Below the pieces are notes generated by a model that searched no databases, had not been told where the DNA came from, and saw only the letters and a program-made list of their open reading frames with translations. From Mycetocola miduiensis (GTDB taxonomy: Bacteria; Actinomycetota; Actinomycetes; Actinomycetales; Microbacteriaceae), in the NCBI RefSeq assembly GCF_900115155.1, contig NZ_FOVM01000012.1, positions 1 through 64,000 on the forward strand: a stretch of DNA of 64,000 nucleotides, read 5' to 3'. Below are positions 8,702-18,837 of the stretch, piece by piece. Made by a program: the position numbers and the translations under genes. Positions within the stretch are counted from its first letter, which is position 1; each line of letters begins with the position of its first letter.

Positions 8702-9610
8702 CTATGCGACCGGCCATCCGCGCGAGCGCAGTCGACGCTCCGTGCGGGCGACAATATCGGGCAGGTCAACCAGATCGTCGCCGGTGAAGTAGATCATGCT
8801 CCACCCCGCATCGACGGCATCGTTACCCCGCCGCACATCTCGCCGCCACTGCCGGCGATCGAGGCGGTGATGGTCGCCCTGGTACTCGAGCCCCACTTTG
8901 TATTTCGGGTAGGCCAGGTCAATTGCGATTTCCCGGCGGCTGAGTGGGAGGTACACCTCGAAGTTGGGAACAGGTTCGGGTAGAACACTCGCCGTGAGGG
9001 CGAGGCGAACGATCGACTCGGGTCGCGAGCGTGAGCGAGGGCTCAGGGAGCCGAGCGCCAACTGCATTCGCGACCGCCCGCGTTGCGACGGGTAGCGCTG
9101 TGCTGCTTCGAGCAAACGTTCCATCGTGGTGAGCGGCTGCTCCCACCACAAGAGGCTGTCGCCAGCGGCGACAAGATCGCTGAAATTCAGGATGGCAGCC
9201 AGATCGCACCACGTCCGTTCCGGAGTCGTCAAACGGATGCCTTGCCGCTCGGTGACGTCGCTGGCGCCCAGCGTCGCGCAGTGCCCGACCGTGCCGCGGG
9301 CCTTGGTCGCGCGCACACCCGCCGGTGACATCACATGAAGCGGGCCGTCGTCGAATTCGATGGGCAGGGGCATACCGTGCAGGCGGGCGGCGGTGACATG
9401 ACTGAAGATCGCACCCCGCGGCATCCGGGCTGAGAACGCGTGACACTGGTCGATCAGTTCCGGATCGATCCTCGGCGCGAAGCGGGCGCCGTGGAATGGC
9501 CGGACAAGCGCGGCGTTCCGGAGTTGGCTTCGCGACATCCCGTTCAGATAAGCCTCGCGCACGGAGAAGGCACGCGGCAGAGCGACGGGGAGCGGTCGTC
9601 GGAAGTCCAT
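8702..9610 (-). CDS. AbiEi-like N-terminal plus DUF559 (PD-(D/E)XK-like) protein
   Basis: A 302-residue protein of unknown function. The first half (about residues 10-200) resembles the AbiEi-type antitoxin/transcription-factor layout, with GMSRSQLRNAALVRPFHGARF as a probable winged helix. The last 90 residues are a DUF559 domain of Vsr-like nuclease fold: EIAIDLAYPKYKVGLEYQGDHH carries the usual D...E.xG core, then RDVRRGNDAVDAGWSMIYFT. Such proteins are common in Microbacteriaceae, often in several copies, and no toxin partner is visible beside it. It stands alone on this strand and is flanked by palindromic repeats. The ATG at 9610 begins the family-like MDFRRPLP. Function remains open. 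Confidence 0.8.
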   Translation of the reverse strand: MDFRRPLPVALPRAFSVREAYLNGMSRSQLRNAALVRPFHGARFAPRIDPELIDQCHAFSARMPRGAIFSHVTAARLHGMPLPIEFDDGPLHVMSPAGVRATKARGTVGHCATLGASDVTERQGIRLTTPERTWCDLAAILNFSDLVAAGDSLLWWEQPLTTMERLLEAAQRYPSQRGRSRMQLALGSLSPRSRSRPESIVRLALTASVLPEPVPNFEVYLPLSRREIAIDLAYPKYKVGLEYQGDHHRLDRRQWRRDVRRGNDAVDAGWSMIYFTGDDLVDLPDIVARTERRLRSRGWPVA

Positions 9611-9701
9611 GCCCCGAGGATGCCGTTCGTCGATGCGGCATGGGACGCCGGACCCCGTTCTGTGGACAACCGTCGCACGGCCGGGCGCTGTGCAGAAAAC
9701 G

Positions 9702-9790
9702 TCGATCGGTCCGAAAGAGTCGCTCGAATCGGAGACAATCGCCCTTAGTGCCCAATCGATGACGTGAAGAACCCTTTGGGCCCGCTCGAT
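9702..9790 (+). repeat. Palindromic intergenic repeat, copy C
   Basis: CGATCGGTCCGAAAG, TAGTGCCCAATCGATGA and ACCCTTTGGGCCCGCTCGAT match the order of blocks in copies A and B. The middle is diverged. It lies on the other side of the DUF559 gene from copies A and B. Confidence 0.6.
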
Positions 9791-9806
9791 CCCTCGGCCG
9801 CCGCCG

Positions 9807-10751
9807 TTACCCGGGCTCGCCGATGCGCTTCACAGCGTCGACGACGAGGTCCCAGAACCGCGCCGTATCGATGCCGACCGCGACCTGGGTGGTGCACCCG
9901 TCCGGCGCGGGCGAACGGAAGTCCGCCACCGTCATCCCGGTGGTCAGCGCACCGACGAGCTCGACACTGATCGGCGCCCGCCGCACCGTGAAGATGCTCG
10001 GGTCGATCACATAGGCGACGGCACACGGGTCGTGCACCGGAGGCGCATCGAAGCCCTGCGCCGTGCGATACGCCGCCCCGAAGAAGTCCAGCAGTTCGAC
10101 GACGAACCGCGCCGGCGTGGTCCCGAGTGCAGCGAACCGCTCGACGACATCCGGAGTTGCGAGCGCCTGGTGGGTGACATCGATCGGGATCTGGGTCAGC
10201 GGCCACGACTCGTTGAACACGATGTGCGCGGCCTCGGGGTCGACGACGATGTTGAACTCCGCCGTCGCAGACCAGTTGCCGCCATGCGTCCCGCCACCCA
10301 TGAGCACCACCTCACGCACCCGTTCAACGATGCGCGGCTCCATCCGCGCCGCAAGCGCGATGTTGGTGAGCGCGCCGGTTGGCACGAGAGTGATCGCCCC
10401 CGGCTCGTTCGACATGATCGTCTCGATGATGAGGTTCACCGCATGGCGCTGGTCGAGGGCAAGCCGCGGCTCCGGCAGCCGGGGGCCGTCGAGCCCCGAT
10501 TCGCCGTGGATCGCCGGCGCCGTCTCGATCGCACGCACGAACGGTCGCGCTGATCCCGCAGCGAACGGGATGCCGGTGATGCCGGCCACGCGGGCGACCG
10601 ACAACGCGTTCCTGGTCACCTTCTCAAGCGTCTGGTTGCCCATCACTGTCGTCACGGCGACCAGTTCGATGTCGGGGTTTCCGTGCGCGAGCAGCAGGGC
10701 GATCGCGTCGTCGTGCCCCGGATCGCAGTCGAGGAGGATTCTGCGGCGCAT
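9807..10751 (-). CDS. Inosine/uridine-preferring nucleoside hydrolase
   Basis: A 314-residue hydrolase that cleaves ribonucleosides to base and ribose. The calcium-binding aspartate cluster DCDPGHDDAIALLLAHG is at residues 8-24. VTTVMGNQTLEKVTRNAL, VLMGGG and the late HDPCAVAYVIDP, whose Asp completes the metal site, are all present. Base specificity cannot be read reliably. The ATG at 10751 has a TAGAAT -10 box 6 bases upstream, so the mRNA is probably leaderless. It is divergent from adenosine deaminase, sharing a compact promoter region of 117 bases. Confidence 0.94.
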   Translation of the reverse strand: MRRRILLDCDPGHDDAIALLLAHGNPDIELVAVTTVMGNQTLEKVTRNALSVARVAGITGIPFAAGSARPFVRAIETAPAIHGESGLDGPRLPEPRLALDQRHAVNLIIETIMSNEPGAITLVPTGALTNIALAARMEPRIVERVREVVLMGGGTHGGNWSATAEFNIVVDPEAAHIVFNESWPLTQIPIDVTHQALATPDVVERFAALGTTPARFVVELLDFFGAAYRTAQGFDAPPVHDPCAVAYVIDPSIFTVRRAPISVELVGALTTGMTVADFRSPAPDGCTTQVAVGIDTARFWDLVVDAVKRIGEPG

Positions 10752-10763
10752 TGCCAGATTCTA
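10752..10763 (-). promoter_or_regulatory. Leaderless promoter of the nucleoside hydrolase gene
   Basis: Minus-strand TAGAAT (10758-10763) lies 6 bases before the ATG, and no ribosome binding site is present. Confidence 0.6.
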
Positions 10764-10856
10764 TGAGCAGGGAAAGCCCGCCCAAGGCGCCGGGGGCCGA
10801 CCGCAGGCCTACCGTCACAGTGCGAAGGAGCCGGTGCGACGGAAGGGTGCGAGCGG

Positions 10857-10868
10857 TAGTCTGAGCGG
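10857..10868 (+). promoter_or_regulatory. Leaderless promoter of the adenosine deaminase gene
   Basis: TAGTCT (10857-10862) lies 6 bases before the GTG start at 10869. The same hexamer precedes the glycosyltransferase gene at 62771. Confidence 0.6.
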
Positions 10869-11999
10869 GTGACTTTTGAGAACCAGTTCCTGCTCCCCAA
10901 CGGCGTCGACATCGCGGCCCTGCCGAAGATTTCGCTGCACGACCACCTCGACGGGGCGCTTCGTCCGCAGACGATTCTCGAACTGGCGGATGCCGTCGGC
11001 GTCGAGGTCCCCGAAACGGATGCCGATCGGCTCGGGCAGTGGTTCCTCACCCAGTGCGACGCGGGGAACCTCGTCGACTACCTCAAAACGTTCGACCTCA
11101 CCACCGCCGTGATGCAGACCGAGGAGGGTCTGACCCGGGTCGCCCGTGAGTTCGTGCAGGACCTCGCCGCCGACGGTGTCCTCTACGGCGAGGTGCGTTG
11201 GGCACCCGAGCAGCATCTCGCCAGGGGCCTCACCCTCGACCAGACGGTCGAAGCCGTCCAGGTCGGCATCGAGCAGGGCATCGACGACGCGGAACGCGCC
11301 GGCCGCAGCATCCAGATCGGCCAGCTGGTCACCGCCATGCGCCACGCCGACCGCGCGCTGGAGATCGCCGAACTCGCCGTGCGCCACCTCGGCAACGGTG
11401 TCGTCGGCTTCGACATCGCCGGGGCAGAAGCCGGGTTCCCTGCCAGCCGTCACCGGGTCGCCTTTGACTTCCTCGCCCAGGAGCATGTCCCGGTCACCGT
11501 GCACGCGGGCGAGGCCGACGGGCTCGACTCGATCAAGAGCGCGCTGTTCGACGGACGCGCCCTCCGCCTCGGGCACGGCGTGCGGATCGCCGAAGACATC
11601 ACCGTGGAGCGAAGCGACGACCAGGGAACCTATGTCTCGCTCGGCCCGACTGCCCAGTGGGTGAAAGACCGGGAGATCGCCCTCGAACTCAGCCCGTCGT
11701 CGAACCTGCAGACCGGCGCCATCGCCGCGTGGGGCACCGACCTCGCCGACCACCCGTTCGACCTGCTCTACCAGCTCGGCTTCAAGACGACGGTCAACGT
11801 CGACAACCGCACCATGAGCGGCACGTCGCTGACCCGCGAACTGAGCCTGCTGTCGGATGCTTTCGCGTACGACCTCGACGACCTCGAAGTGTTCCAGCAG
11901 AACGCGGCAAGCGCGGCCTTCCTGCCGTTGGAAGACCGTGAGGAACTGGCTGAGGCGATTTCGGCCGGCTTCGAAGATGCCGAGAGGTACCGCGCGTGA
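10869..11999 (+). CDS. add: Adenosine deaminase
   Basis: A 376-residue enzyme converting adenosine or deoxyadenosine to inosine. Zinc and catalytic motifs are HDHLDGALRP near the N-terminus, VTVHAGEADG, the SLGPTAQW region and NVDNRTMSGTSL with the metal-binding Asp. This is the usual actinobacterial form. GTG at 10869 is the start, backed by the -10 box 6 bases before it. A PTS EIIA gene starts 25 bases after the stop and is probably co-transcribed. Confidence 0.95.
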   Translation: MTFENQFLLPNGVDIAALPKISLHDHLDGALRPQTILELADAVGVEVPETDADRLGQWFLTQCDAGNLVDYLKTFDLTTAVMQTEEGLTRVAREFVQDLAADGVLYGEVRWAPEQHLARGLTLDQTVEAVQVGIEQGIDDAERAGRSIQIGQLVTAMRHADRALEIAELAVRHLGNGVVGFDIAGAEAGFPASRHRVAFDFLAQEHVPVTVHAGEADGLDSIKSALFDGRALRLGHGVRIAEDITVERSDDQGTYVSLGPTAQWVKDREIALELSPSSNLQTGAIAAWGTDLADHPFDLLYQLGFKTTVNVDNRTMSGTSLTRELSLLSDAFAYDLDDLEVFQQNAASAAFLPLEDREELAEAISAGFEDAERYRA

Positions 12000-12024
12000 C
12001 ACCCGGTTTACCCGGGGCGACGAG

Positions 12025-12522
12025 ATGAGCCGATACTCTGAGATCGCCCCCGACACACCTGAATCGAGTTCCACGATGTCCCTGCCGCAACTCCCGGATC
12101 CCGCCATCGAACTCGGTGCAATCGCGGGGGACTGGCGGGACGCCGTGCGGCTCGCCGGGGCGGCACTGGTCCGTAGCGGAGCGACGGAGGAGTCGTACAC
12201 CGAACGGATGATCGAGGTCATCGACGAGTTCGGCGCTTACATCGTCATTGCTCCCGGACTCGCGCTCGCACACGCCCGCCCCGGTGACGACGTGCTCCAC
12301 GAGGGACTCGCCGTGATCACCCTCGCCGAACCGATTGCTTTCGGACACCCGCACAATGACCCGGTCAGCGTCGTTCTCGGGCTCGCCGTCGCGAACCCGG
12401 AGACCCACGTCACGTCGGTCGCCGAACTCGCAAACGTTTTCAACGACGCGTCCGCTATCCCCGCTATCGCGTCAGCCGCAACGCCGGACGATGTCCGCCG
12501 GGTGCTTTTCGCCGAGCACTGA
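12025..12522 (+). CDS. PTS EIIA component (mannitol/fructose/ascorbate superfamily)
   Basis: A 165-residue phosphotransferase EIIA protein. APGLALAHARPGDD carries the His expected to take phosphate from HPr, and AFGHPHNDPVSVVLGL is the second family motif. I used ATG 12025, preceded by the purine-rich GGGGCGACGAG; ATG 12076 (MSLPQLPDP) is an alternative that removes 17 poorly conserved residues. It sits between adenosine deaminase and the matching EIIB gene. No EIIC membrane component exists in this window, so it may work with a distant permease or act in regulation. Confidence 0.88.
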   Translation: MSRYSEIAPDTPESSSTMSLPQLPDPAIELGAIAGDWRDAVRLAGAALVRSGATEESYTERMIEVIDEFGAYIVIAPGLALAHARPGDDVLHEGLAVITLAEPIAFGHPHNDPVSVVLGLAVANPETHVTSVAELANVFNDASAIPAIASAATPDDVRRVLFAEH

Positions 12523-12544
12523 GATTCCAGCCAGGGAGGCTGCC

Positions 12545-12817
12545 ATGAAAATCGTCGCAATCTGCGGTGCCGGTGTCGGAACATCCGGCATCCTCAAGGT
12601 GAACACCGAGCGGGTGCTCAAGAACCTGGACATCGAAGCGGAGGTGACCGCATCGGATGTCGCAGGCGTCGGCGTCGCCGCAGCCGACGCCCAGGTCATC
12701 CTCACCTCACCTGAGCTCGTCGACAAGATCGGCAAAACCTTCGCCGACATCGTCGTCATCGACAACTACTTCGACCTCGAAGAGCTCACCCGGAAGATCG
12801 AGAAGGCCCTCGGCTGA
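12545..12817 (+). CDS. PTS EIIB component (ascorbate/lactose type)
   Basis: A complete 90-residue EIIB protein. The phosphorylated Cys lies in the P-loop-like VAICGAGVGTSGILK at residues 3-17, as in UlaB/SgaB-type domains. GGAGG at 12535-12539 gives a clear ribosome binding site 5 bases before the ATG. It follows the EIIA gene by 22 bases. The operon ends here: the next gene converges with only 3 bases between stops, so the EIIC transporter subunit is absent. Confidence 0.9.
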   Translation: MKIVAICGAGVGTSGILKVNTERVLKNLDIEAEVTASDVAGVGVAAADAQVILTSPELVDKIGKTFADIVVIDNYFDLEELTRKIEKALG

Positions 12818-12820
12818 GAC

Positions 12821-14512
12821 CTACGCCGTCGCCGTCTTCGCGATCCGGGCGAGGTCTTCCTTCACCGCGGTGAGAACGCAGGATGCCTCATCGCGGCGGT
12901 CGTTCGGACGGGACACGTCGAGATAGAACTTGATCTTCGGTTCCGTGCCGCTCGGGCGCGCCATGACGCGGGAGCCGTCGGCGAGCCGGAACCGGAGAGC
13001 ATCCGTCGGCGGGAGGTCGTCCGAACCGTCGCGGAGATCGTCGATCCCCTCGACCGTGATGCCGCCGAGCGTTGTGGGCGGCTCGGCGCGGAGATACGCC
13101 ATGATGTCGGCGATGTCCGAGAGGTTCGTGACCCGCAGCGACAGCTGGTCGCTCGCGAAGTACCCGAACTTCTCGGCGAACGCGTCGAGCACCCGCTCGA
13201 TGGTGAGGTTCTGCGTCTTGAAGAAGGCGGTCATGGCGAGGAAGTCGATCGCGGCCGAGATGCCGTCCTTGTCTCGCACGGTGTTCGGGTTGACGAGGTA
13301 GCCGAGTGCCTCTTCGTAGCCGAAAATCAGGCCAGGCACACGCGACACCCATTTGAACCCGGTGAGGGTTTCGACGAAGTCCAGGTCGTATTCGCGGGCG
13401 ACGGCGGCGAGCGCTGGGGAAGACACGATCGAGCAGGCGAGCACGCCGCCCGGTGTCTCCTGTTCGGCGTTGAGCACCGCGGCGCGCCAGCCGAGGAGGG
13501 CGCCGACCTCGTTTCCGCTGAGCTGCCGGTACCCTTCAGGACGGTTCACATCAGGGATGGCGATCGAGAGCCGGTCGGCGTCCGGGTCGTTTGCGACGAT
13601 CAGTTCAGCGCCGTGCTCGCGGGCGAGGGCATAGGCCAGGTCGAGGGCGCCGGGCTCCTCGGGGTTGGGGAACGCGACGGTGGGGAACGCAGGATCCGGC
13701 TCCTGCTGCTCCGCGACGGAATGCGGCAGGGTGAGCCCGGCTTTCTGCGCGACCCGGGAAAAGGTTTCCCAGCCGACGCCGTGCATCGCCGTGTAGACGA
13801 CGTTCAGATCGACCGGGTGGACGGGGATTCCGGCGACGGTCGCGTCGACATAGGCGTCGACGACGTCCTCCCCTGCGACCTCGTAACCGTCGCTCCTCGG
13901 CAGCTCGAGCACGTTGGCGGATGCGGCCACCCGGAGAATGTGCGCCTGGATCTCCGCATCGGACGGCGACACGATCTGCGACCCGAGGTCCTCGCCGCCG
14001 AGGTACACCTTGTAGCCGTTGTCGGCGGGCGGGTTGTGGCTCGCCGTGACCATGATGCCGGCGGACACGTCGAGGTGCCGCACGGCGAAGGCCAGGACCG
14101 GCGTCGGCAGCAGCCGCGGGAGGAGGATCGCACGGATGCCTGCGCCCGCCATCAGCTCGGCGGTGTCCGTCGCGAAGACGCGGGAGTTGCGGCGGCCGTC
14201 GTAGCCGATGACGACGCTCGGCGTCGCGTCGGGTTCGCGCTCGAGCAGGTACGAGGCGATCCCGGCGGCAGCCTGCGCGACAAGGACCCGGTTCATGCGG
14301 GCAGACCCGGCCTCGATGCGGCCGCGAAGCCCGGCGGTGCCGAACTCCAGCCGGGTGTCGAACCGGCTGTGCAGTTCGTCGAGCGCCGGCTCACTGCCGC
14401 CTTCGGCGTCGCGGAGCAGCATCTCCAGCTCAGCCCGCGTCTCGGCATCCGGGTCCTGGGCAAGCCACGCCGCCGCCTGGGTGAGGACGTGGTTGGTTCC
14501 GGCGTCGGTCAT
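12821..14512 (-). CDS. Phosphohexomutase/phosphopentomutase-like enzyme (PmmB-like)
   Basis: A 563-residue alpha-D-phosphohexomutase family enzyme. It shows the active-site serine loop VTASHNPPADNGYKVY, the metal loop NDPDADRLS, the sugar-binding loop GYEEALGY and the C-terminal phosphate-binding RPSGTEPKIKFY. Beside purine nucleoside phosphorylase, its natural job is probably interconverting ribose or deoxyribose 1- and 5-phosphate; the same pairing is deoD-pmmB in M. tuberculosis. The ATG at 14512 overlaps the phosphorylase stop (TGATG), giving coupled translation. A GTG one codon earlier is possible. Confidence 0.92.
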   Translation of the reverse strand: MTDAGTNHVLTQAAAWLAQDPDAETRAELEMLLRDAEGGSEPALDELHSRFDTRLEFGTAGLRGRIEAGSARMNRVLVAQAAAGIASYLLEREPDATPSVVIGYDGRRNSRVFATDTAELMAGAGIRAILLPRLLPTPVLAFAVRHLDVSAGIMVTASHNPPADNGYKVYLGGEDLGSQIVSPSDAEIQAHILRVAASANVLELPRSDGYEVAGEDVVDAYVDATVAGIPVHPVDLNVVYTAMHGVGWETFSRVAQKAGLTLPHSVAEQQEPDPAFPTVAFPNPEEPGALDLAYALAREHGAELIVANDPDADRLSIAIPDVNRPEGYRQLSGNEVGALLGWRAAVLNAEQETPGGVLACSIVSSPALAAVAREYDLDFVETLTGFKWVSRVPGLIFGYEEALGYLVNPNTVRDKDGISAAIDFLAMTAFFKTQNLTIERVLDAFAEKFGYFASDQLSLRVTNLSDIADIMAYLRAEPPTTLGGITVEGIDDLRDGSDDLPPTDALRFRLADGSRVMARPSGTEPKIKFYLDVSRPNDRRDEASCVLTAVKEDLARIAKTATA

Positions 14513-15345
14513 CACAGGGCACCCACGATCCGGGCGAGCAGGGCGCTGATCACCGGTTCGGCATCACGCCCGGCCTCGAGGACTTCGAGGTGGCTGAGCG
14601 GCGTCGACTGGATGCCGGCAGCGAGGTTGGTGATGAGGGAGAGCCCGAGGATCTCCATGCCGGCCTGGCGCGCGGCGATCGCCTCGAGCGCTGTGGACAT
14701 GCCGACGATGTGGCCGCCGATGGTTTTCGCCATCTGCACCTCAGCCGGCGTCTCGTAGTGCGGCCCGCGGAACTGGCAGTACACGCCCTCGTCGAGGTCC
14801 GTCTCGATGCTGTGGGCGATGGCGCGGAGCCGTGCCGAGTAGAGGTCGGTGAGGTCGACGAATGTGGCGCCCTCGAGCGGGGAATCGCCGGTGAGGTTGA
14901 TGTGGTCGCTGATGAGGACGGGGGTGCCTGGTGACCAGGACTCGCGGATGCCGCCCGCCCCGTTGGTGAGGATCATGACCTCCGCGCCCGCAGCGGCGGC
15001 GGTCCGGACGCTGTGCACAACCCGGCGGACGCCGTGGCCCTCGTAGTAATGGGTGCGGGCGCCGATCACGAGCGCGCGTTTGCCGTTCGGCAGCAGCACG
15101 GACCGGAGCGTGCCGACGTGCCCCTCGAGGGCGGGCCGGGAGAACCCTTCGATCTCGTGCGCCGGAATCGTCGCTGTCGTCTCCCCGATGAGCTCGGCTG
15201 CCTTGCCCCAGCCGGAGCCGAGCGTCAGCGCGATCTCGTGTCGCTCGACGCCGGTCCTCTCTGCGATCTGGTTCGCTGCGCGGAGCGCGACATCGAAGGG
15301 ATCGGCGGTGGGGTCATCGAGCAGATTACGGGGTGCGTCAGACAT
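14512..15345 (-). CDS. punA: Purine-nucleoside phosphorylase
   Basis: A 277-residue trimeric-type purine nucleoside phosphorylase that splits (deoxy)inosine and (deoxy)guanosine with phosphate. Motifs are LTLGSGWGKAAELIG, GARTHYYEGH, ILTNGAGGI, FRGPHYETPAEV and GMSTALEAIAARQAGMEI, covering the phosphate and base sites. It shares a divergent promoter region with the LpdA-like gene and is translationally coupled to the mutase gene downstream. The ATG at 15345 is fixed by a TAGAAT box 6 bases upstream. Confidence 0.95.
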   Translation of the reverse strand: MSDAPRNLLDDPTADPFDVALRAANQIAERTGVERHEIALTLGSGWGKAAELIGETTATIPAHEIEGFSRPALEGHVGTLRSVLLPNGKRALVIGARTHYYEGHGVRRVVHSVRTAAAAGAEVMILTNGAGGIRESWSPGTPVLISDHINLTGDSPLEGATFVDLTDLYSARLRAIAHSIETDLDEGVYCQFRGPHYETPAEVQMAKTIGGHIVGMSTALEAIAARQAGMEILGLSLITNLAAGIQSTPLSHLEVLEAGRDAEPVISALLARIVGAL

Positions 15346-15357
15346 TCCGTCATTCTA
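15346..15357 (-). promoter_or_regulatory. Leaderless promoter of the purine nucleoside phosphorylase gene
   Basis: Minus-strand TAGAAT (15352-15357) is 6 bases before the ATG. This is the same box and spacing as in the nucleoside hydrolase promoter. Confidence 0.6.
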
Positions 15358-15481
15358 TTCAGGCGGTCACGGTTCCCGCCCCCATTTGACTTTCGATGCC
15401 GCGTTCTGACGCATCCGAGCAGTGCGGCAAGGGTTGCGGCCGGATCCCTCGACATCGCGGTTCCTGGCATCCATCGCCGTT

Positions 15482-15510
15482 TTGGCGACCGTCTTGCAGG
15501 CTGCGACAAT
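15482..15510 (+). promoter_or_regulatory. Promoter of the LpdA-like flavoprotein gene
   Basis: TTGGCG (15482-15487), a 17-base spacer and GACAAT (15505-15510) are followed by 6 bases to the ATG. GGAGGA directly touches the ATG, too close to act as a ribosome binding site, so a leaderless mRNA fits better. Confidence 0.55.
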
Positions 15511-15516
15511 GGAGGA

Positions 15517-16953
15517 ATGACCTACGAGTTCGAGCGCAAACAACGGATCGCTGTACTCGGAGGAGGCCCTGGCGGCTATGAGGCCGCCCTCGCGGGTGCA
15601 CAGCTCGGCGCCGACGTCACACTGATCGAACGCACCGGGGTGGGCGGCGCTGCCGTCATCACCGACGTCGTGCCGTCGAAGAGTCTCATTTCCACCGCCG
15701 AAGCGACGAACGCCGTCCGCGGTGCGAGCGAACTCGGCGTGCAGTTCTTCAGCCGCACCGACAGCGGCAAGCCGGTCAAACCGGAGGTCACCGTCAACCT
15801 TGCCGCGGTGAACAAGCGGCTCCTGAGCCTCGCGCGGCACCAGTCCGAAGACATGCGGGCGAGCCTGGAGCAGGCGGGAGTGCGGATCGTGAACGGCGAC
15901 GGACGCCTCGACGGGCGTGACGCCGTCATCGTGTCGACCGAGTCCGGTGGCCGTGGAACCGACTTCGACCGGGTCGAAGCCGACACGATCGTCGTCTCAG
16001 TCGGCGGCAGCCCCCGCCGGCTGCCGTCCGCGATGCCCGACGGCGAACGCATCCTCGACTGGACCCAGCTCTACAGCCTCACCGCCGTTCCCGAGCACCT
16101 CATCGTCGTCGGCTCGGGTGTGACCGGCGCCGAGTTCGCGTCCGCGTACCGCGCCCTGGGCTCGGAGGTCACCCTCATCTCCAGCCGTGACCAGGTCCTT
16201 CCAGGTGAGGATGCCGACGCTGCTGCAGTGATCGAGGGAGTGTTCAAGCGCAGCGGAATGACCGTGCTGTCGAAGTCCCGGGCGTCGAGCGTCACCCGGA
16301 CCGAGAACGGAGTTCTCGCCACGCTGACGGATGGCCGGACCGTCGAAGGCAGCCACTGCCTCATGGCCGTCGGCGCCGTGCCGAACACCGCGGGGATCGG
16401 ACTCGAAGACGCCGGCGTGCAGATGACCGAGGGTGGCCTCATCCGGGTCAACAGGGTGGCGCGCACGTCGATCCCGAACATTTACGCGGCCGGCGACTGC
16501 ACGACCTTCATGCCGCTGGCATCCGTCGCGTCGATGCAGGGCCGTGCGGCGATCTTCCACGCCATGGGCGACGCGGTGAATCCGACGGAGCTGCGCAACG
16601 TGGCCGCGAATATCTTCACTCAGCCGGAGATCGCAACGGTCGGCTGGACCCAGAAGCAGATCGAAGAGGGCATCGCCCAGGGCGAGATCTACAAGCTGCC
16701 GCTCAAGTCAAACCCGCGCGCGAAGATGCTCGGCATAAAGGACGGCTTCGTGAAACTGTTCGCCAGGACCGGCTCCGGCACGGTCATCGGCGGCGTCATC
16801 GTCGCCCCCAAGGCCAGCGAGCTCATCTTCCCGCTCGCGATCGCCGTGGAACACCGACTCAACGTCGACGAGATCGCGCGTGCGTTCGCCGTGTACCCGT
16901 CGCTCACCGGAAGCATCACCGACGCGGCGAAGGCGATGCACATCGTCAAGTGA
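15517..16953 (+). CDS. LpdA-like NAD(P)H-quinone/disulfide-reductase-fold flavoprotein
   Basis: A 478-residue FAD enzyme of the pyridine nucleotide-disulfide reductase fold, most like M. tuberculosis LpdA (Rv3303c), a quinone reductase. The FAD motif is VLGGGPGGYEAALAG (residues 12-26), the NAD(P)H motif is VVGSGVTGAEFASAY, and IYAAGDCTT is the second FAD contact. At the place of the CxxxxC redox pair it has GGAAVITDVVPSK with no Cys, so it cannot act as a true lipoamide dehydrogenase. ATG 15517 gives the expected N-terminus; the longer open frame upstream is non-coding. Confidence 0.9.
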   Translation: MTYEFERKQRIAVLGGGPGGYEAALAGAQLGADVTLIERTGVGGAAVITDVVPSKSLISTAEATNAVRGASELGVQFFSRTDSGKPVKPEVTVNLAAVNKRLLSLARHQSEDMRASLEQAGVRIVNGDGRLDGRDAVIVSTESGGRGTDFDRVEADTIVVSVGGSPRRLPSAMPDGERILDWTQLYSLTAVPEHLIVVGSGVTGAEFASAYRALGSEVTLISSRDQVLPGEDADAAAVIEGVFKRSGMTVLSKSRASSVTRTENGVLATLTDGRTVEGSHCLMAVGAVPNTAGIGLEDAGVQMTEGGLIRVNRVARTSIPNIYAAGDCTTFMPLASVASMQGRAAIFHAMGDAVNPTELRNVAANIFTQPEIATVGWTQKQIEEGIAQGEIYKLPLKSNPRAKMLGIKDGFVKLFARTGSGTVIGGVIVAPKASELIFPLAIAVEHRLNVDEIARAFAVYPSLTGSITDAAKAMHIVK

Positions 16954-17018
16954 CGGACGGCTGAGGGCCCGTGCGGGCGCGGACGGATGCTGCGCCACGC
17001 CCGAGAGGACGTGCGGGA

Positions 17019-17032
17019 GGCGGCGTGCCGCC
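17019..17032. terminator. Weak hairpin between convergent genes
   Basis: GGCGGCGTGCCGCC can form a short GC stem between the LpdA-like and acyl-CoA carboxylase genes. There is no U-tract. Confidence 0.3.
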
Positions 17033-17059
17033 GAAAGGATTCGCTCGGGAAGGGCCTGC

Positions 17060-18829
<1,770 letters not shown>

Positions 18830-18837
18830 AGTTCCTT

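Noticed and set aside
8335-8792. Short open frames on both strands in the repeat region
   Set aside because: They arise from the repeated GC-rich palindromes, have no ribosome binding site and look like nothing known.
10815-12221. Minus-strand frame of 468 codons opposite adenosine deaminase
   Set aside because: Antisense to a clear add gene; composition is shadow-like.
15013-15516. In-frame N-terminal extension of the LpdA-like gene
   Set aside because: The extension is antisense to purine nucleoside phosphorylase. The FAD motif needs to be near the N-terminus, as it is from ATG 15517.
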